This document shows, piece after piece, positions 6,802-11,963 of a stretch of 25,436 bases of DNA. The position numbers and the translations under genes are program-made. Below the pieces are notes generated by a model that saw nothing but the letters and a program-made list of their open reading frames with translations, had not been told where the DNA came from and made no database searches. Each line of letters begins with the position of its first letter. Positions within the stretch are counted from its first letter, which is position 1. This DNA is from a virus: the IMG/VR virus record IMGVR_UViG_3300034789_000647, positions 1 through 25,436 of that record; one strand, given 5' to 3'.

Positions 6802-6998
6802 CAAATTCTTCTAAATGGGAATTTGGTGGTCTTGACAGACACCCTGTTAATGTGTTAAGGTTAATCAGTGAACTTGAGGGGTCTTCACAACTCCTCAAGT
6901 ACATGGGTTTCAAAGAAGACATGGAAACCATCAATGAGATAAAGAAAAGGTATTACAAACTTTACTTTAAACTCAACAAAGAACTTAAGACTCAGTAG
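6798..6998 (+). CDS. hypothetical phage protein, 66 residues
   Basis: A basic, helical protein. The front half has LDRHPVNVLRLISELEGS and the end is lysine-rich (KKRYYKLYFKLNKELKTQ). It starts by ATGA overlap. Its stop codon lies inside the acceptor and D region of tRNA-Arg, so the last ten bases serve both genes. The function is unknown. Confidence 0.65.
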   Translation: MTNSSKWEFGGLDRHPVNVLRLISELEGSSQLLKYMGFKEDMETINEIKKRYYKLYFKLNKELKTQ

Positions 6999-7062
6999 CT
7001 CAGCTGGATAGAGCAACTGCCTTCTAAGCAGTCGGTCGTAGGTTCAAATCCTACCTGAGTCG
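6989..7062 (+). tRNA. tRNA-Arg (TCT)
   Basis: Acceptor GACTCAG pairs with CTGAGTC, and anticodon stem ACTGC/GCAGT encloses CTTCTAA with anticodon TCT. The T arm is GTAGG TTCAAAT CCTAC. CCA is not encoded. It decodes AGA/AGG, which are common in AT-rich phage genes. The first ten bases overlap the end of the preceding protein gene. Confidence 0.95.
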
Positions 7063-7078
7063 CTAATGGGACTGGAAT

Positions 7079-7159
7079 GCATCCCGGCTCACATCTCCGA
7101 GAGAAAAAAGAATCGGAACACCAACCCATGTGAGAGAGAGGTGGGATCCCTCTTGAGCC
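7079..7159 (+). ncRNA. candidate structured RNA between tRNA-Arg and tRNA-Asn
   Basis: This stretch has no open frame but several nested complementary segments: ATCCC 7081-7085 with GGGAT 7143-7147, CTCACAT 7088-7094 with ATGTGAG 7128-7134, and TCCGA 7096-7100 with TCGGA 7113-7117 around an A-rich loop. An exclusive alternative pairs GGCTCA 7086-7091 with TGAGCC 7154-7159. A strong terminator follows directly. It may be a small stable RNA made with the tRNAs or the processed end of the tRNA-Arg transcript. No known RNA family is recognised. Confidence 0.45.
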
Positions 7160-7160
7160 T

Positions 7161-7189
7161 CCCCTGCTGACGAGCAGGGGATATTTTTA
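7161..7189 (+). terminator. rho-independent terminator in the tRNA region
   Basis: An 8-bp stem CCCCTGCT/AGCAGGGG with loop GACG (7161-7180), followed by ATATTTTTA. It should end the transcript from the tRNA-Ser/tRNA-Arg side just before tRNA-Asn. Confidence 0.75.
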
Positions 7190-7190
7190 T

Positions 7191-7263
7191 TCCTCTATAG
7201 CTCAGTTGGTAGAGCAGGTGACTGTTAATCACCCTGTCCCTGGTTCGAGTCCAGGTGGAGGAG
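7191..7263 (+). tRNA. tRNA-Asn (GTT)
   Basis: Acceptor TCCTCTA pairs with TGGAGGA (one T-G pair). Anticodon stem GGTGA/TCACC encloses CTGTTAA with anticodon GTT. The T arm is CCTGG TTCGAGT CCAGG. CCA is not encoded. Confidence 0.95.
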
Positions 7264-7266
7264 TCC

Positions 7267-7338
7267 GCTCGAATAGCTCAGCGGTAGAGCACCTCGTTTA
7301 CACCGAGGCTGTCGGGGGTTCGATCCCCTCTTCGAGCA
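7267..7338 (+). tRNA. tRNA-Val (TAC)
   Basis: Acceptor GCTCGAA pairs with TTCGAGC. Anticodon stem CCTCG/CGAGG encloses TTTACAC with anticodon TAC. The T arm is GGGGG TTCGATC CCCTC with one weak pair. It starts three bases after tRNA-Asn, so the two are probably co-transcribed and processed apart. Confidence 0.94.
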
Positions 7339-7355
7339 TTAGTATCATACATACT

Positions 7356-7616
7356 ATGAACAAAGAAAAAATCAAAGACAATCTACACGAAATCCACCTA
7401 GAACTAGCCTATTTGAGAGCTATGGTAGAAAATGTTAGTAATCAGATGCAAGAATTGCGGGATGCAATTGGAGAGTCATCCAACCAAAACCAGAAGTTGC
7501 CGTTGCCCCAACCATACGAGCATCCGTGGTACAAATATAAGCGGGAACAACTTATCGTTAGTGGAAATAGTCAGCGGGATGACTCCAAAGAAAAAGAAAT
7601 CTCAATCAATCTTTAG
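7356..7616 (+). CDS. small coiled-coil protein overlapping the zinc-finger-like gene
   Basis: From the ATG at 7356 this frame encodes 86 residues. The first half is a good amphipathic coiled coil (DNLHEIHLELAYLRAMVENV and on to LRDAIGE); the second half is polar and Pro-rich with no clear fold. It shares 185 bases in another frame with the following gene, whose sequence looks more conserved. The N-terminal 25 codons are unique to it. The upstream extension of this frame runs through tRNA genes and is not coding. The function is unknown. Confidence 0.5.
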   Translation: MNKEKIKDNLHEIHLELAYLRAMVENVSNQMQELRDAIGESSNQNQKLPLPQPYEHPWYKYKREQLIVSGNSQRDDSKEKEISINL

Positions 7617-7689
7617 CGAACAAGATCTTTTGTATCAAGAAAACAGACGCAAAAGAAAAGTTAGAAAAATAGACTTTGAAGAAAGGTAA
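7432..7689 (+). CDS. cysteine-motif conserved phage protein (DUF7695-like)
   Basis: An 85-residue protein starting MLVIRCKNCGMQLESHPTKT. Cys pairs C-x2-C and C-x-C (RCKNCG, SCRCPN) suggest a small zinc-binding knuckle near the N-terminus. The C-terminus is basic (ENRRKRKVRKIDFEER). The N-terminal pattern CKNC...ESHPT...C.C...T.RG matches a small protein I remember as widespread in T4-like cyanophages and annotated DUF7695; that name is from memory. It overlaps the upstream coiled-coil gene by 185 bases. A nucleic-acid or protein-binding role is an inference. Confidence 0.75.
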   Translation: MLVIRCKNCGMQLESHPTKTRSCRCPNHTSIRGTNISGNNLSLVEIVSGMTPKKKKSQSIFSEQDLLYQENRRKRKVRKIDFEER

Positions 7690-7737
7690 ATCAAATCTAT
7701 AGAGAGTGTTAAATATGAACAGGTTCTGAAGAACTTT

Positions 7738-7746
7738 TGTTATAAT
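7738..7746 (+). promoter_or_regulatory. extended -10 promoter before the talC operon
   Basis: TGTTATAAT is a perfect extended -10 (TG at 7738-7739, TATAAT at 7741-7746). No good -35 lies 17 bases upstream, which extended -10 promoters tolerate. Short arms TTTGT (7736-7740) and ACAAA (7753-7757) flank it. Transcription should start near 7753, shortly before the GGAGA that serves the 7769 gene. Confidence 0.6.
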
Positions 7747-7768
7747 ACTCACACAAACGGAGACACCC

Positions 7769-7969
7769 ATGATCAACTTAGATGAACGCTACCATTCTTA
7801 TCTTTCAGGACAAAAGAAGTTTCGTATCGATGATATTGAAGAATCTGTGAAAGGATATGGATATGAATGTGATGGTTCATCCATAGTTGGTTATTACGTG
7901 TTGACAGAGAACCACAAATTATACTATAATCTCAACGAGCAATTCAATCGAATGGAGAAACTTAAATGA
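7769..7969 (+). CDS. hypothetical phage protein upstream of talC
   Basis: A 66-residue mixed alpha/beta-looking protein (RFRIDDIEESVKGYGY is typical of its front half, YYVLTENHKLYYNLNEQF of its end) without membrane segments. GGAGA lies about seven bases before the ATG. Its stop overlaps the talC start (ATGA), so they form a two-gene operon behind the extended -10 promoter. No family is recognised. Confidence 0.65.
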   Translation: MINLDERYHSYLSGQKKFRIDDIEESVKGYGYECDGSSIVGYYVLTENHKLYYNLNEQFNRMEKLK

Positions 7970-8610
7970 AAATCTTTCTTGATACAGCAGACTACAGAGA
8001 GATCAAAGATCGTTATGAAACTGGATTGGTAGATGGTATTACTACCAATCCTACACTAGTACGTAAGTCGGGTGTAAATTATTTTGATTTCATCAGTCGT
8101 CTATCTCGCGATTTCTCTTTCGAGAGTATTTCTGCTGAGGTTGATGGGCAGACTGCTGATGATATGTTGGAAAATGCTCAAGAATATATTGCAATTGGTT
8201 CGGAAGTTACCATCAAACTTCCCCTGACAAAGGAGGGTCTTATTGCTTGTAGGATTCTTTCTGAACAGGGTGTGAAGACTAACGTTACTCTTTGTTTCTC
8301 TGCTGCACAAGCAGTTATGACTGCAAAAGCAGGTGCTACATATATTTCTCCTTTTGTAGGTCGCATGAATGACAACTCCTTGAGTGGTGTTGAACTTGTA
8401 CGTGCTATCTCTGGTCTATATTGTGCTCAAGGAGTTAAAACAAAAATTCTTGCTGCATCACTTCGAGATGTACATCATGTTTCTAGGTGTCTGATGTATG
8501 GTGCTGGTGTTGTAACACTACCAACTAAAGTTTTTGATAAGATGTATAACCACGTTCTGACTGATGCAGGACTTGCTATCTTTGAAGAAGACTTCAAAAA
8601 TATTACTTGA
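7966..8610 (+). CDS. talC: transaldolase, TalC type
   Basis: Transfers a dihydroxyacetone unit between sugar phosphates in the non-oxidative pentose phosphate pathway. The 214 residues match the small TalC/fructose-6-phosphate-aldolase-like class: MKIFLDTADYREIK with Asp6, GITTNPTLV, and the Schiff-base lysine at about Lys84 in VTIKLPLTKEG. The C-terminus ends KVFDKMYNHVLTDAGLAIFE, typical of the group. Together with phage zwf and gnd it would direct host carbon away from the Calvin cycle toward NADPH and ribose 5-phosphate. The start overlaps the upstream gene; the TGA stop lies inside the -35 box of the next promoter. Confidence 0.96.
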   Translation: MKIFLDTADYREIKDRYETGLVDGITTNPTLVRKSGVNYFDFISRLSRDFSFESISAEVDGQTADDMLENAQEYIAIGSEVTIKLPLTKEGLIACRILSEQGVKTNVTLCFSAAQAVMTAKAGATYISPFVGRMNDNSLSGVELVRAISGLYCAQGVKTKILAASLRDVHHVSRCLMYGAGVVTLPTKVFDKMYNHVLTDAGLAIFEEDFKNIT

Positions 8611-8635
8611 CAAGTATTTGTCCCTATACTATAAT
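8607..8635 (+). promoter_or_regulatory. consensus sigma70 promoter before tRNA-Pro
   Basis: Perfect TTGACA (8607-8612), 17-base spacer, perfect TATAAT (8630-8635). The talC TGA stop is inside the -35. The -10 lies in an 11-base segment between perfect 7-base arms TGTCCCT (8619-8625) and AGGGACA (8637-8643). Transcription should begin near 8642 and run through the Pro-Ile-Met-Thr-Leu tRNA group. Confidence 0.88.
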
Positions 8636-8643
8636 AAGGGACA
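8619..8643. repeat. inverted repeat flanking the -10 box
   Basis: Perfect 7-base arms TGTCCCT and AGGGACA enclose ATACTATAATA, which holds the -10. The arrangement is the same as at 5662-5683 but with different arm sequences, so the layout rather than the sequence recurs. Confidence 0.75.
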
Positions 8644-8649
8644 GTTCAC

Positions 8650-8723
8650 CGGGGTGTAGCGCAGTTTGGTAGCGCGCCTGCTTTGGGAGCAGGATGTCGC
8701 AGGTTCAAATCCTGTCACCCCGA
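8650..8723 (+). tRNA. tRNA-Pro (TGG)
   Basis: Acceptor CGGGGTG pairs with CACCCCG. Anticodon stem CCTGC/GCAGG encloses TTTGGGA with anticodon TGG. The T arm is GCAGG TTCAAAT CCTGT. CCA is not encoded. Confidence 0.95.
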
Positions 8724-8740
8724 TTTTTCATCTTAAAAAT

Positions 8741-8911
8741 ATGGAAGTATTCACGATTCAAGAATGGGAAGAAAACTTCGACGAACTTTTTAAGAGAGTT
8801 GAGGATGGAGAAACGATAGGTATCCTAAGGGAAGATGGTCAAGCAGCAGTAATGATGCCAGCGGATGATGAACTCATACGCATATACACAGATCATGAAG
8901 AAGCTTCCTAA
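8741..8911 (+). CDS. Phd/YefM-like antitoxin-type protein
   Basis: A 56-residue protein, MEVFTIQEWEENFDELFKRV, then EDGETIGILREDGQAAVMMP and a short acidic tail. The order helix, helix, then two strands (GETIGILREDG, QAAVMMP) is the N-terminal DNA-binding core of Phd/YefM antitoxins (compare the family pattern F...V..GE...I...G...AV..P). The usual C-terminal toxin-binding extension is nearly absent and no toxin gene is next to it; its stop abuts tRNA-Ile. It could neutralise a host toxin or act as a repressor. The frame extends upstream into tRNA-Pro, which is not coding. Confidence 0.65.
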   Translation: MEVFTIQEWEENFDELFKRVEDGETIGILREDGQAAVMMPADDELIRIYTDHEEAS

Positions 8912-8983
8912 GGGACCGTCGCCTATCGGTTAAGGCCCACTGCTTATAACGGTGTGAACTGGGTTCAACTCCCAGCGGTCCTA
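8912..8983 (+). tRNA. tRNA-Ile (TAT)
   Basis: Acceptor GGGACCG pairs with CGGTCCT (terminal G-T pair). Anticodon stem CACTG/CGGTG encloses CTTATAA, anticodon TAT. The T arm CTGGG TTCAACT CCCAG is perfect. TAT isoleucine tRNAs are uncommon in bacteria, where AUA is normally read by a lysidine-modified CAT tRNA. It begins right after the stop of the Phd-like gene. Confidence 0.85.
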
Positions 8984-8985
8984 TT

Positions 8986-9058
8986 GGGGGATTAGCAATC
9001 TGGTGAATGCACCGAACTCATAATTCGGCTAAGGTGGGTTCGATCCCCTCATCCCCCA
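8986..9058 (+). tRNA. tRNA with CAT anticodon (Met or Ile2)
   Basis: Acceptor GGGGGAT pairs with ATCCCCC. Anticodon stem CCGAA/TTCGG encloses CTCATAA, anticodon CAT. The T arm GTGGG TTCGATC CCCTC has one mismatch, and the D arm is short. I cannot tell elongator Met from lysidine-dependent Ile2 by reading. It is two bases after tRNA-Ile. Confidence 0.85.
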
Positions 9059-9060
9059 TC

Positions 9061-9078
9061 AACTAAATATTTTTAGTT
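9061..9078. repeat. AT-rich inverted repeat between tRNAs
   Basis: AACTAAA and TTTAGTT arms around TATT form a near-perfect hairpin just after the CAT tRNA. It contains CTAAATA (9063-9069), similar to the shortened late-promoter box reported for T4-like cyanophages. It may be a processing signal or a late promoter; the evidence is weak. Confidence 0.35.
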
Positions 9079-9082
9079 GTAT

Positions 9083-9155
9083 GCCATTCTAGCTCAGCTG
9101 GTAGAGCAGGGCTTTTGTAAAGCTCAGGTCGCAGGTTCAAGTCCTGTGAATGGCT
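9083..9155 (+). tRNA. tRNA-Thr (TGT)
   Basis: Acceptor GCCATTC pairs with GAATGGC. Anticodon stem GGGCT/AGCTC encloses TTTGTAA with anticodon TGT (one weak pair). The T arm is GCAGG TTCAAGT CCTGT. CCA is not encoded. Confidence 0.94.
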
Positions 9156-9389
9156 TAGTCTCGGAAAGACTCTAAAAGTGCCCTGGTCGGTGAAGGTCCC
9201 CCTTCAATCCCGAAGTCATGGAGAGACTTAAACAACCCTGGTGCGGATGGGATTACTCCCGCCCAGTTTCTTGCTTCTGGTAAAAAGTAAGTGGTGGATC
9301 CAAAAGACCCCTTCCGTGTGGTTGATTCCTATTTGCAACTAAACTAAATAGGTGGCGAGCCTGCTCTGGGGGATGACCTCCCCCTCCTC
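9156..9389 (+). other. gene-free stretch with multiple hairpins, candidate RNA
   Basis: About 230 bases between tRNA-Thr and tRNA-Leu with no convincing open frame. Its main folds are AGTCT/AGACT (9157-9171), TCGG-TGAAGG/CCTTCA-CCGA (9187-9213, three-base bulge), AAGTC/GACTT (9213-9229), GGGA/TCCC (9249-9260) within GCGG/CCGC, and GGGGGA/TCCCCC (9368-9384). AGTCTC (9157-9162) could instead pair with GAGACT (9223-9228). CCCTGGT occurs twice (9181, 9236), and CTAAATA sits at 9344-9350. It may be a stable RNA, decayed tRNA genes, or spacer RNA removed in processing. No RNA family is recognised. Confidence 0.45.
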
Positions 9390-9471
9390 GCACGTATGGC
9401 GGAATTGGTAGACGCGCTGGGTTTAGGTTCCAGTGGGGTATCCCGTGAAGGTTCAAGTCCTTTTACGTGCA
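9390..9471 (+). tRNA. tRNA-Leu (TAG)
   Basis: Acceptor GCACGTA pairs with TACGTGC. Anticodon stem CTGGG/TCCAG encloses TTTAGGT with anticodon TAG. A long variable arm (GGGGTATCCCGT region) marks class II. The T arm is GAAGG TTCAAGT CCTTT. CCA is not encoded. Confidence 0.94.
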
Positions 9472-9491
9472 TTAACAACTAAGAGAAAATT

Positions 9492-10142
9492 ATGAACAAA
9501 TTATTACTTGCTTTGATTTTAGCTGCCGCACCAGTTGCAGCTGCTCCTTCTAAGGGGTACTTTACGATGGATGCTATGGGGTGCATGCTGTTACGAGAAT
9601 GTACCGAAGATGTTAAACGAGTCAGAAGTATTCAAGATATTAAAAACCATTATCCCGATAGTGATTACAGTAGCGTTGCTACTGAGTTTAATGACATCAT
9701 CGAGTCTTTTAATCGGATCGGAGTTGGTGTCTTTTTAGCAGATACAAAATACTTCCCTCCGGGTCATCGTGGAGTCTATCATACAGTAGGAAATAACTTC
9801 TTTTTGAATAGTGCATTTATGCATCGTCAGAGCACGCTCATGTCCGTCACAAGACACGAAGGATGGCATGCTGCCCAGGATTGTATGGCTGGGACAATTG
9901 ATAACAGTTTTATTGCTATTATTAAATCTGAAGAATCTGTTCCTATGTTGTGGAGAACAATGGCAGAACGTACATATCCAAAGTCTGCTGTCCCTTGGGA
10001 AGCAGAAGCAGGTTGGGCAGGACGTACTGAAGGTATGACTGCTAAGGCATTGGATGCTTGTGCTACCGGTGAGATGTGGAAAGTTTACGAACCTACACCT
10101 AAGACTGGTGAGTGGCTTAGACAAAATGGATACATCGATTGA
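9492..10142 (+). CDS. secreted HExxH metallopeptidase-like protein
   Basis: A 216-residue protein with a clean signal peptide (MNKLLLALILAAAPVAAA, cleavage near residue 18). The motif TRHEGWHAAQDC contains HEGWH, an HExxH zinc-binding site, and a plausible third ligand lies about 45-50 residues later in PWEAEAGW. Four cysteines (MGC, REC, QDC, DAC) would suit an oxidising periplasm. These features suggest a zinc peptidase or a related zincin acting outside the cytoplasm, perhaps on envelope proteins or peptidoglycan; the family is not identified. AAGAGAAA precedes the ATG. The TGA stop is inside the -35 box of the next promoter. Confidence 0.7.
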   Translation: MNKLLLALILAAAPVAAAPSKGYFTMDAMGCMLLRECTEDVKRVRSIQDIKNHYPDSDYSSVATEFNDIIESFNRIGVGVFLADTKYFPPGHRGVYHTVGNNFFLNSAFMHRQSTLMSVTRHEGWHAAQDCMAGTIDNSFIAIIKSEESVPMLWRTMAERTYPKSAVPWEAEAGWAGRTEGMTAKALDACATGEMWKVYEPTPKTGEWLRQNGYID

Positions 10143-10167
10143 CAAACCCGGATCAATCCCCTATAAT
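10139..10167 (+). promoter_or_regulatory. consensus sigma70 promoter before the 94-residue gene
   Basis: Perfect TTGACA (10139-10144), 17-base spacer, perfect TATAAT (10162-10167). The -35 contains the TGA stop of the upstream gene. A small dyad GGAT CA ATCC lies in the spacer. Unlike the two tRNA promoters above, no inverted repeat flanks the -10. It should drive the next gene and tRNA-Gly. Confidence 0.88.
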
Positions 10168-10188
10168 ATACAAGTCTGAAACGATTCT

Positions 10189-10473
10189 ATGAAAAGTCCT
10201 ATTGTTGGTGAAGATAATACTTACGAATATCATCGTAGGTGTCGCATGGCTGATTCAATTGGTGACTATCTCTCTGATGAGAAAGTAGATGCTCGTCAAT
10301 GTTACGAAGAAATTTTAGCTGAAGTCGATGAAGTTATTGAATATCATCGAACCTACTTGTCCAAAGCGCAAAGATTTAAAGAATTGATGCTTGGTAATCG
10401 AGAGATTGATTTCTTTGATGACAAAGAACTTGCAACCAAGTGGAAATATGATAGAATTCTTTTGAACGAGTGA
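10189..10473 (+). CDS. hypothetical phage protein, 94 residues, helical
   Basis: An acidic, largely helical soluble protein (ADSIGDYLSDEKVDARQCYE, then EILAEVDEVIEYHRTYLSKA). It has its own near-perfect promoter, so it is likely made early. No conserved domain is recognised. Its stop is part of a small hairpin that precedes tRNA-Gly. Confidence 0.7.
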   Translation: MKSPIVGEDNTYEYHRRCRMADSIGDYLSDEKVDARQCYEEILAEVDEVIEYHRTYLSKAQRFKELMLGNREIDFFDDKELATKWKYDRILLNE

Positions 10474-10487
10474 TACGTCACTCTTTT
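10468..10487 (+). terminator. weak terminator-like hairpin at the gene end
   Basis: GAGTGA/TCACTC with a TACG loop (10468-10483), followed by TTTT. It includes the stop codon of the 94-residue gene and ends two bases before tRNA-Gly. The T run is short, so it may attenuate or mark a processing site rather than terminate. Confidence 0.4.
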
Positions 10488-10489
10488 CT

Positions 10490-10561
10490 GCGGATGTAGT
10501 TCAGCGGTAGAACGCTATCCTTCCAAGTTAGATGTCGTCGGTTCGATTCCGATCATCCGCT
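10490..10561 (+). tRNA. tRNA-Gly (TCC)
   Basis: Acceptor GCGGATG pairs with CATCCGC. Anticodon loop CTTCCAA gives anticodon TCC; its stem CTATC/GTTAG has one T-T mismatch. The T arm is GTCGG TTCGATT CCGAT. CCA is not encoded. It is the last tRNA of the region. Confidence 0.92.
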
Positions 10562-10563
10562 TC

Positions 10564-10583
10564 GGAAAACCGTAAAGTTTTCC
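10564..10583 (+). repeat. hairpin after tRNA-Gly
   Basis: GGAAAAC and GTTTTCC pair perfectly over 7 bp around CGTAAA. There is no T run after it, so it is not a classical terminator. It separates tRNA-Gly from the late promoter four bases downstream. Confidence 0.5.
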
Positions 10584-10586
10584 TGG

Positions 10587-10594
10587 TATAAATA
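10587..10594 (+). promoter_or_regulatory. T4-type late promoter (TATAAATA)
   Basis: An exact match to the T4 late-promoter box recognised by the gp55-type sigma factor. It is followed by a leader of about 95 bases with two small hairpins (GGGAC/GTCCC near 10633-10649 and GCGG/CCGC near 10659-10675) before the barrel-like secreted protein, pointing to late expression. Confidence 0.75.
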
Positions 10595-10695
10595 CTTAAC
10601 CTTGTGTCAATTATGACAGAAGGTAACAAACGGGACATGTCGAGTCCCTATTCATCTGCGGGTAATCACTCCGCAAGTAACTAAAGGTAATTCAA

Positions 10696-11067
10696 ATGAT
10701 CAAATCTGTATTCGCAGCGACCGCTGCTCTGTCCATGTCCGCCGGCGCTGCCCTTGCAGGTCCATACGTTAATGTCGAAGCCAACTCTGGTTGGACTGGC
10801 GATGACTATAATGGAACCGCTACCGATTTCCATGTTGGCTATGAAGGTGAACTTGGTGAGCGTGGTTCATACTATGTTCAAGGTGGTGCTACTCTGGTCA
10901 GCCCTGACGGTGGTGAGTCTGACACTGTTCCTTCCGGTAAGGCAGGTCTTGGTTTCGCTGTAACCGATGCTCTCGGTGCTTATGGTGAAGTCTCATTCGT
11001 TGGATCTGGTGATGATGACATCGATCGTGGTTATGGCACCAAGTTGGGCCTGAAGTACAACTTCTGA
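10696..11067 (+). CDS. secreted small beta-barrel-like protein
   Basis: A 123-residue precursor with a classical signal peptide (IKSVFAATAALSMSAGAALA, cleavage after ALA near residue 21). The mature part alternates polar and hydrophobic residues in strands (FHVGYEGELGERGSYYVQGG, AYGEVSFVGSG, YGTKLGLKYNF) and ends in Phe, the C-terminal signature of outer-membrane barrel proteins. Third positions are more often C or G than in neighbouring genes, as in highly expressed genes. A late promoter and a strong terminator isolate it as a single-gene unit. It might alter the host outer membrane late in infection; that is inference. Confidence 0.75.
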   Translation: MIKSVFAATAALSMSAGAALAGPYVNVEANSGWTGDDYNGTATDFHVGYEGELGERGSYYVQGGATLVSPDGGESDTVPSGKAGLGFAVTDALGAYGEVSFVGSGDDDIDRGYGTKLGLKYNF

Positions 11068-11101
11068 TAAGTAGACAAATATATATCTAGATACTAGAAT
11101 G

Positions 11102-11125
11102 GGGGTGCGACGGCACCCCTTTTTT
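11102..11125 (+). terminator. strong rho-independent terminator
   Basis: GGGGTGC/GCACCCC with loop GACG, then six T (11120-11125). It ends the transcript of the secreted barrel-like gene. The loop GACG is the same as in the terminator at 7161-7180. Confidence 0.9.
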
Positions 11126-11132
11126 AATGCTT

Positions 11133-11327
11133 ATGAAAAAGATTACTTCTGTTCTATTTCATCCAGTTACTACTCTCAATTTATTACTAGTAGGTTCTCT
11201 AGGGGTGATTCAGTTTGTTCATACTAAAGCACACTACACTTTAGAACAAGATGTACATGGTCATGTTCACCGAGCACTAAAACAAAATCCAGAACTCGCC
11301 CGGTCAGCTTGCTGGGAGTTGGACTAG
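11133..11327 (+). CDS. small membrane-anchored protein
   Basis: About 64 residues, with an N-terminal hydrophobic stretch (TTLNLLLVGSLGVIQFV) and a polar C-terminus containing several histidines (DVHGHVHRALKQNP). An ATG at 11127 would add two residues and sits immediately after the terminator T run; neither start has a clear ribosome binding site. If the terminator is efficient, expression is by read-through only. The function is unknown. Confidence 0.5.
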   Translation: MKKITSVLFHPVTTLNLLLVGSLGVIQFVHTKAHYTLEQDVHGHVHRALKQNPELARSACWELD

Positions 11328-11331
11328 GTAC

Positions 11332-11360
11332 TTGACAAAGCTTAAATTTTTATATATAAT
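11332..11360 (+). promoter_or_regulatory. consensus sigma70 promoter for hli
   Basis: Perfect TTGACA (11332-11337), 17-base spacer, perfect TATAAT (11355-11360). The surrounding AT-rich sequence is an imperfect palindrome over the -10. Transcription should start about 20 bases before the hli ATG. Confidence 0.88.
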
Positions 11361-11386
11361 ATGTAAAGTTTCTTAACAATAAGTAA

Positions 11387-11605
11387 ATGACTGTTACAAC
11401 TAACGATCGTGGACAACAAAACATGTGGGCCACAGAGCCACGCATGTACATCTCTCAGACTGATGCTGAGCGTTATGGTTATGAAACTCATGCCGAAAAG
11501 GCGGAGAAACTAAATGGACGCACTGCTATGCTTGGATTTGTTGCTGCTGTTGTCAGCTATGCTACTACTGGTAGTGTATTCTTTTTTGGTGCGTTCGGAT
11601 TCTGA
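11387..11605 (+). CDS. hli: high-light-inducible protein
   Basis: Hlips are single-helix chlorophyll-binding relatives of light-harvesting proteins; they protect photosystems from excess light and help in PSII repair in the thylakoid membrane. The 72 residues contain the signature AEKLNGRTAMLGFVAAVVSY followed by ATTGS, with the conserved Glu, Asn and Arg that bind chlorophyll, and a polar N-terminal extension of about 40 residues. It has its own consensus promoter, and ferredoxin follows after a 64-base gap with a hairpin. Confidence 0.95.
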   Translation: MTVTTNDRGQQNMWATEPRMYISQTDAERYGYETHAEKAEKLNGRTAMLGFVAAVVSYATTGSVFFFGAFGF

Positions 11606-11614
11606 TACATAGTA

Positions 11615-11962
<348 letters not shown>

Positions 11963-11963
<1 letters not shown>

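Noticed and set aside
7206-7355. Upstream extension of the coiled-coil gene
   Set aside because: It runs through tRNA-Asn and tRNA-Val; the ATG at 7356 after the tRNAs is the sensible start.
9735-10145. 136-codon frame on the - strand opposite the HExxH gene
   Set aside because: It is antisense to a gene with a clear signal peptide and motif; its translation is Cys/Ser-rich low-quality sequence typical of a shadow frame.
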